This document shows positions 5,388 through 8,961 of a stretch of 8,961 bases of DNA, piece after piece (positions within the stretch are counted from its first letter, which is position 1; each line of letters begins with the position of its first letter). A program made the translations under genes and the position numbers. The notes below the pieces were generated by a model. The model was not told the origin of the DNA. It saw only the letters and a list, made by a program, of their open reading frames with translations, and made no database searches. This DNA is from Candidatus Poseidoniaceae archaeon (GTDB lineage Archaea > Thermoplasmatota > Poseidoniia > Poseidoniales > Poseidoniaceae): NCBI GenBank assembly GCA_022425585.1, contig JAKMFF010000122.1:1-8961 (forward strand), given 5' to 3'.

Positions 5388-8300
5388 ATGCGAAAGCGTT
5401 CAATAGTCACTCAGCCGGCGGCAAAATTGCAAATTGTGAAGCACAAGGATGCGATGAAATCAATTTCGTTAATTTTGTTGATGCTACTTTCATCAATGGC
5501 CTCAATCCAATTTTTTGCAATAGATGCAAGTGCTACCAATACTGACCAAGATGGCGATGGTTTGACTTATGGTTTAGAGTATCTAATTAATTCATTTCCT
5601 AACGATCCTGACACCGATAATGATGGTTTACCCGATGGTTGGGAATGGAAGTATGGGCTGAACCCTCTTTCAAGCGCCAATGATGATGGTGCGGTCGGCG
5701 ACCCTGATGGTGATGGAATGTCGAATTTACAGGAATACACCTACCTCATGCCATCTGGATGGGACAACCCTTCAACTCCAAATATGCTTGATAATGGTAT
5801 TTGGTGGAATGGTACGGTTCCAGTAAATGATTGGAATGAAGAGGATTCATTGCAGTATCTACGCCCATTGTGTGGCGATGCAGGCTCAGATGGTTCTGGT
5901 AATACAATACTGTGTGATGAAGATCCAGTTGGTAACGTTTGTGCCAACGGATTTGATGATGATCAAGATGGTTTGGTAGATTCAGCCGACCCTGATGGTG
6001 ATGGAGATGCAGATTGTTTCTCAGATGATGATGATGGTGACGGACTAATCGATGAGGATGTATCTGGTTGGGATACTGACGGCGATGGTATGCCAGATGG
6101 TTGGGAAGCTGCGAATGGCCTTAATGCTACATCTCCATCTAATGCAGATGGTCCAAATGGAGACCCTGATGGTGATGGCCTAAACAATTTATTAGAATAT
6201 GTCAATCCAACATGGAATACTATGTGCGGCTCAGTGCCATGTTTTAGAAATGGACCAAATGGTGCTTTTACGGAAACTACATCTCCATGTGATCCAGTAA
6301 CAGGCATAGGTCCAGGCGGATGTGCTACTTACACTGCTGAAGTTGACGGTATTACTTCAACAAATCCACAAAGAGCAGACAGTGATAATGATGGATTGAA
6401 CGATTCATATGAAGCATTGATTTTGCTAACAGACCCAACAGCATCTGATACCGATAATGATGGTATTCCCGACGGAGTTGAAGTAAATGGGTTGTATGGA
6501 AACCCTGCTCAAGCAAGCGACCCTAGAGATAACAATACAGATGATGACGCGTTTGATGATGGTGAGGAAGACAATAACAGCAACGGGGTTGTTGACCCAG
6601 GAGAAACAGACCCTACTAGAAAGGAAGATTCTGGAGATGAGGACCAAGACGGTTTACAAAATTGGGAAGAAAACCTATCATGTACACTTTGGGATGTGGC
6701 TGATTCTGACTTTGGCGGCGTTAATGACGGTGAAGAACTAAACGTCACCCATGGTACTGACCCATGTGATTCATTTGTTAATTTTGAGACGACGATAACC
6801 AATTGGAATTCAGGGTCATCGTTACTCACACTACAGGACTCTTCAGGCTTCAATCCTAATGGGGGTGAGGGTTGGTACAACTCTTCGGGAACGTTACTAC
6901 CGTTTTCTTATGCCTCTATCTCAAGTCAATCTCTAGTTGGTGTTTCGTCTGGCCCTGGTGTTGGAGTTAATGAGGTGGTAAATAGAAACGGCTCATTTTG
7001 TCATACATCGGCAACTGCAGCAGGAACATTATCGACAACTCAACAGTACTGTGACGACGATTATGAAGATAGTGATGGAGATGGGCTAGCGGATTGGGAA
7101 GAAATACTAGGTGTATATGGATGGTTTTCTAACCCGGGTCTTGTTGATACAGATTCAGACGGTGTAAGTGATTTTGAAGAGGTATTTGATTTCACAGACC
7201 CAAATGAACCATGTAACAATCTTCTTGATGACGACTCTGATTCATTGAATAATTATTTCGAGGATACCACAGGCTGCGATTTGATATGGATTGGAATCGG
7301 CAATGGTAGTCTCGATGCATGGGTAACTGATCCGAATTTATTTGATACCGATAGTGGTGGTGTAGATGATAGAACTGAATATTCAGATGGTACTAATCCA
7401 CAATCCAATCCATTAGACGACATTCTACCAGAAGATTTTGATGGTGATGGAATTCCAGACGCTATCGAAAATTTAACTGGAACTGATTGGACTAACCCAG
7501 ATACTGACGGTGGTGGCATGTCGGACGGTGATGAATGTCCAATTGAATTCTGGGCTACTAATTGTGCAACTTCTCCGTTTGACCCATTTGACCCTACCGA
7601 TGATATAACTGCTAACGGAGTTGTATTTTGGGCAAATAATACCACTGGAAATGTTGACTTAAATCAGATTCACCGATGGCGGTTGACTACCAATGATTTC
7701 TACACGGGAACCACTTATGCGCAGTTGGAGGATACTCATCCATATGAAGTCCTTGTGCCTGGTTTCACCAACTTTACCGATTTACCAGATTCATCATTCT
7801 CAAATGGCTCGATAGATTGGGATATAACATTCAACAACACCATCGACCGAGGTAAAATACCGGTTTCTAGCAACTATAATAATGTCACATTTTGGTCTGA
7901 TCCATCGTCAGAGATTTTGCGTTCTGATGGTACAAGTGATTTAAAATTAGGATTTGGCACTATTGATTCTTTATTCTTGAAACAGGAGGAATACTACATT
8001 GATTTTGATTCCTTAGCTGCTAATACCTTCATTGGGCCGTTTAATGATTACGAATTAGTTACATTAAGCGATTATGATGAAGAAGATTCAGAAATATATT
8101 TTGTCAATCAAACAGTACAACAATTAGTTTCAAATTCATCTTCAACCGATGCATATACGATTTCAAAAGCGATAAGTGATTATTTGAGGGAAGGTAATGG
8201 TACAGATTCGTTCAGTCTATACAATACTCCGCTGGAAAATGTCGATACACTGGATATCACTAGTTACGTACTGGAAAATAAAATAGGCCAGTGTCAAGAT

Positions 8301-8930
8301 TATAACGCTGCCTTTGTAACAATGGCAAGACTTGCAGGTATTCCAGCGCGTTACGTTACAGGTTACGTAGGCGGTGAATGGAATGGAAATGGGTATACAG
8401 TTTCAGCACAGGATAGAACCTCTTGGGGAGAAGTTCGGCTTGGTTTGGGAACCGGAGCGAACCAAATTGACATGGGTTGGGTACCTTTTGATTCATGCCC
8501 ACAAGCAGAAATCGTTGATGTCGTCAATCAATCAGTCCTACCTTTAGAGTGGGATCGTGACCAAAGAAATACCTTTGAGATAAGCGGGCAGTTTATTTTC
8601 TCGGATAATCTTTCTACAATAAGCGACTATATCCTAGATATTTTTATTGTTCCAGTGACTGAATTAGGTAGTATCAACAACGGTGGATTATCTGAGCCAA
8701 GGCAATTAGGTTCTGTTGTTACAGACTCTGATGGAAACTTTTCGCTAAGTGATTTGCCAGACGAAGCGCCAAGACCCGGATTGCATTCCATAGTAATCAA
8801 ATTCGCAGGTTTCGAACTAGTACCTGATAATTTTGTAATAATGGATAATTTGGTAAATGTCACAGATGATTCAATTATCACTCATACTTCACCATTAGCA
8901 GTAAATAATCCAGTAGTTGGTGCCGGGTAG
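5388..8930 (+). CDS. Secreted Ca-binding (TSP3-like) repeat protein with His-less TgpA-like transglutaminase domain; probably 3'-truncated
   Basis: 1180 aa as read. A signal peptide has a long basic n-region (1-22), a hydrophobic run around 24-45 and a likely cleavage after ASA (47-49). Residues 52-118, 188-271, 330-455 and 560-715 carry many DxDxDG-type Asp-rich repeats like thrombospondin type 3 / EF-loop calcium sites. A Ser/Gly-rich module (461-556) interrupts them. Residues 745-1037 resemble extracytoplasmic TgpA-like transglutaminase modules: ISDYLR (929-934), GQCQDYNAAF with nucleophile C969, IPARYVTGYVGGEWN (985-999), QDRTSWGEV (1008-1016) and GWVPFD with D1035 (1030-1035). The catalytic His expected in 'DxHAWxEV' is Thr1011, so peptidase or crosslinking activity is doubtful. 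A carboxypeptidase-regulatory-like beta domain (VTDSDGNFSL) covers about 1062-1165. There are more than 20 N-glycosylation sequons and many cysteines. No C-terminal anchor is seen. The TAG stop falls in the loop of a terminal palindrome, so the true end is probably beyond the window. An internal ATG at 5454 (residue 23) would give a shorter signal peptide. Confidence 0.85.
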   Translation: MRKRSIVTQPAAKLQIVKHKDAMKSISLILLMLLSSMASIQFFAIDASATNTDQDGDGLTYGLEYLINSFPNDPDTDNDGLPDGWEWKYGLNPLSSANDDGAVGDPDGDGMSNLQEYTYLMPSGWDNPSTPNMLDNGIWWNGTVPVNDWNEEDSLQYLRPLCGDAGSDGSGNTILCDEDPVGNVCANGFDDDQDGLVDSADPDGDGDADCFSDDDDGDGLIDEDVSGWDTDGDGMPDGWEAANGLNATSPSNADGPNGDPDGDGLNNLLEYVNPTWNTMCGSVPCFRNGPNGAFTETTSPCDPVTGIGPGGCATYTAEVDGITSTNPQRADSDNDGLNDSYEALILLTDPTASDTDNDGIPDGVEVNGLYGNPAQASDPRDNNTDDDAFDDGEEDNNSNGVVDPGETDPTRKEDSGDEDQDGLQNWEENLSCTLWDVADSDFGGVNDGEELNVTHGTDPCDSFVNFETTITNWNSGSSLLTLQDSSGFNPNGGEGWYNSSGTLLPFSYASISSQSLVGVSSGPGVGVNEVVNRNGSFCHTSATAAGTLSTTQQYCDDDYEDSDGDGLADWEEILGVYGWFSNPGLVDTDSDGVSDFEEVFDFTDPNEPCNNLLDDDSDSLNNYFEDTTGCDLIWIGIGNGSLDAWVTDPNLFDTDSGGVDDRTEYSDGTNPQSNPLDDILPEDFDGDGIPDAIENLTGTDWTNPDTDGGGMSDGDECPIEFWATNCATSPFDPFDPTDDITANGVVFWANNTTGNVDLNQIHRWRLTTNDFYTGTTYAQLEDTHPYEVLVPGFTNFTDLPDSSFSNGSIDWDITFNNTIDRGKIPVSSNYNNVTFWSDPSSEILRSDGTSDLKLGFGTIDSLFLKQEEYYIDFDSLAANTFIGPFNDYELVTLSDYDEEDSEIYFVNQTVQQLVSNSSSTDAYTISKAISDYLREGNGTDSFSLYNTPLENVDTLDITSYVLENKIGQCQDYNAAFVTMARLAGIPARYVTGYVGGEWNGNGYTVSAQDRTSWGEVRLGLGTGANQIDMGWVPFDSCPQAEIVDVVNQSVLPLEWDRDQRNTFEISGQFIFSDNLSTISDYILDIFIVPVTELGSINNGGLSEPRQLGSVVTDSDGNFSLSDLPDEAPRPGLHSIVIKFAGFELVPDNFVIMDNLVNVTDDSIITHTSPLAVNNPVVGAG
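5610..5738 (+). repeat. TSP3-like repeat unit A
   Basis: Residues 75-117 of the 1180-aa protein: DTDNDGLPDGWEWKYGLNP, then a short Asn/Asp spacer, then GDPDGDGMSNLQEY. It is a near copy of unit B 154 residues downstream. This is the common extracellular calcium-binding pattern 'DTDGDGxPDGWE...GLN...DPDGDGxxNLxEY'. Confidence 0.8.
6072..6200 (+). repeat. TSP3-like repeat unit B (copy of unit A)
   Basis: Residues 229-271: DTDGDGMPDGWEAANGLN, spacer, GDPDGDGLNNLLEY. It aligns with unit A without gaps over 43 residues and shares the exact 17-nt core GACCCTGATGGTGATGG, also found once between them. The copies occur at 5700-5716, 5988-6004 and 6162-6178. An internal duplication is the simplest explanation. 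Confidence 0.8.
8040..8498 (+). other. Transglutaminase-like core with Cys-Thr-Asp in place of Cys-His-Asp
   Basis: Codons 885-1037 of the 1180-aa protein. The nucleophile Cys codon is TGT at 8292-8294, the position of the catalytic His is Thr (ACC, 8418-8420), and the Asp is GAT at 8490-8492. There is no other His between the Cys and the Asp. Two base changes separate ACC from a His codon, so a single sequencing error does not explain it. Confidence 0.75.
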
Positions 8931-8961
8931 TAGACCCGGCACCAACTACTGGATTATTTAC
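8901..8961. repeat. Perfect 28-bp inverted repeat with 5-nt loop at the window end
   Basis: Left arm 8901-8928 and right arm 8934-8961 are exact reverse complements; the loop is AGTAG (8929-8933). The left arm is in-frame coding sequence of the 1180-aa protein, encoding VNNPVVGAG. The stop codon TAG (8928-8930) lies at the arm/loop boundary. The right arm ends at the last base of the window, so the symmetry may extend further. No T-tract is seen. A fold-back assembly or amplification artefact is more likely than a biological terminator. Confidence 0.95.

Noticed and set aside
5312..5545. Plus-strand 77-aa open frame between the two surface genes
   Set aside because: Most of it overlaps the signal-peptide region of the 1180-aa gene in another frame and its translation shows no coherent pattern.
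5700..6178. CRISPR-like or intergenic direct repeats (three copies of a 17-mer)
   Set aside because: The repeats are in frame, unevenly spaced and encode the DPDGDG calcium-binding motif, so they are protein repeats.
5963..6307. Long minus-strand open frame opposite the Asp-rich repeats
   Set aside because: It reads as Ser/Pro-rich low complexity (SPSPSS), the antisense image of GAT/GGT repeat codons. The same holds for 6509-6880 and 7253-7645.
8901..8961. Intrinsic transcription terminator after the 1180-aa gene
   Set aside because: The stem is far longer and more perfect than a terminator, overlaps coding sequence, has no T-tract and coincides with the window edge.

Overview
The window looks like genomic DNA from a planktonic euryarchaeon of the Marine Group II / Poseidoniales type. 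This is an inference from several signs. Candidate archaeal TATA boxes lie about 25 nt upstream of most gene starts, with little or no leader. The tRNA does not encode CCA. Base composition is moderately AT-rich. A bacterial-type lipoyl synthase sits with a 2-oxoacid dehydrogenase E1 gene, and there are very large, acidic, secreted Ig-like and calcium-binding repeat proteins. No marker gene settles the lineage.

Left part, minus strand (1-1249): lipoyl synthase (lipA) overlaps by 4 nt (ATGA) the start of a second gene that runs off the left edge. The 69 visible residues of that gene resemble the N-terminus of the E1 alpha subunit of a branched-chain 2-oxoacid (or pyruvate) dehydrogenase. The pair makes sense together, because LipA makes the lipoyl cofactor carried by the E2 subunit of the same complex. 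A divergent promoter region of about 100 nt (1250-1352) separates lipA from a plus-strand short-chain reductase. That enzyme carries the TGX3RXG and Asp-Tyr-Lys signature of pteridine reductases (PTR1/FolM type).

Middle (2100-2362): a tRNA-Leu(TAA) gene, followed by 142 nt with no gene that hold only the promoter of the next gene.

Right part (2363-8961), plus strand: two large surface-protein genes in tandem, 91 nt apart. The first (977 aa) has a signal peptide, a chain of Ig-like / NEW3-like beta-sandwich domains, one C-terminal membrane anchor and a strongly acidic 53-residue cytoplasmic tail. The second (1180 aa as read) has a signal peptide, a long thrombospondin-type-3-like Asp-rich calcium-binding repeat region, a TgpA-like transglutaminase module whose catalytic His is replaced by Thr, and a carboxypeptidase-regulatory-like beta domain. 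It has no membrane anchor, and its stop codon lies in the loop of a perfect 28-bp inverted repeat that ends exactly at the last base of the window. I therefore suspect that the real C-terminus is missing and that the window end is a fold-back artefact or a broken contig end.

There is no gene-free stretch over 300 nt. I see no mobile element, CRISPR array or defence system. The most unusual points are the His-less transglutaminase on a calcium-repeat stalk, the terminal palindrome, the PTR1-type reductase in an apparent archaeon, and a tRNA-Leu with U instead of the near-universal A at position 58.
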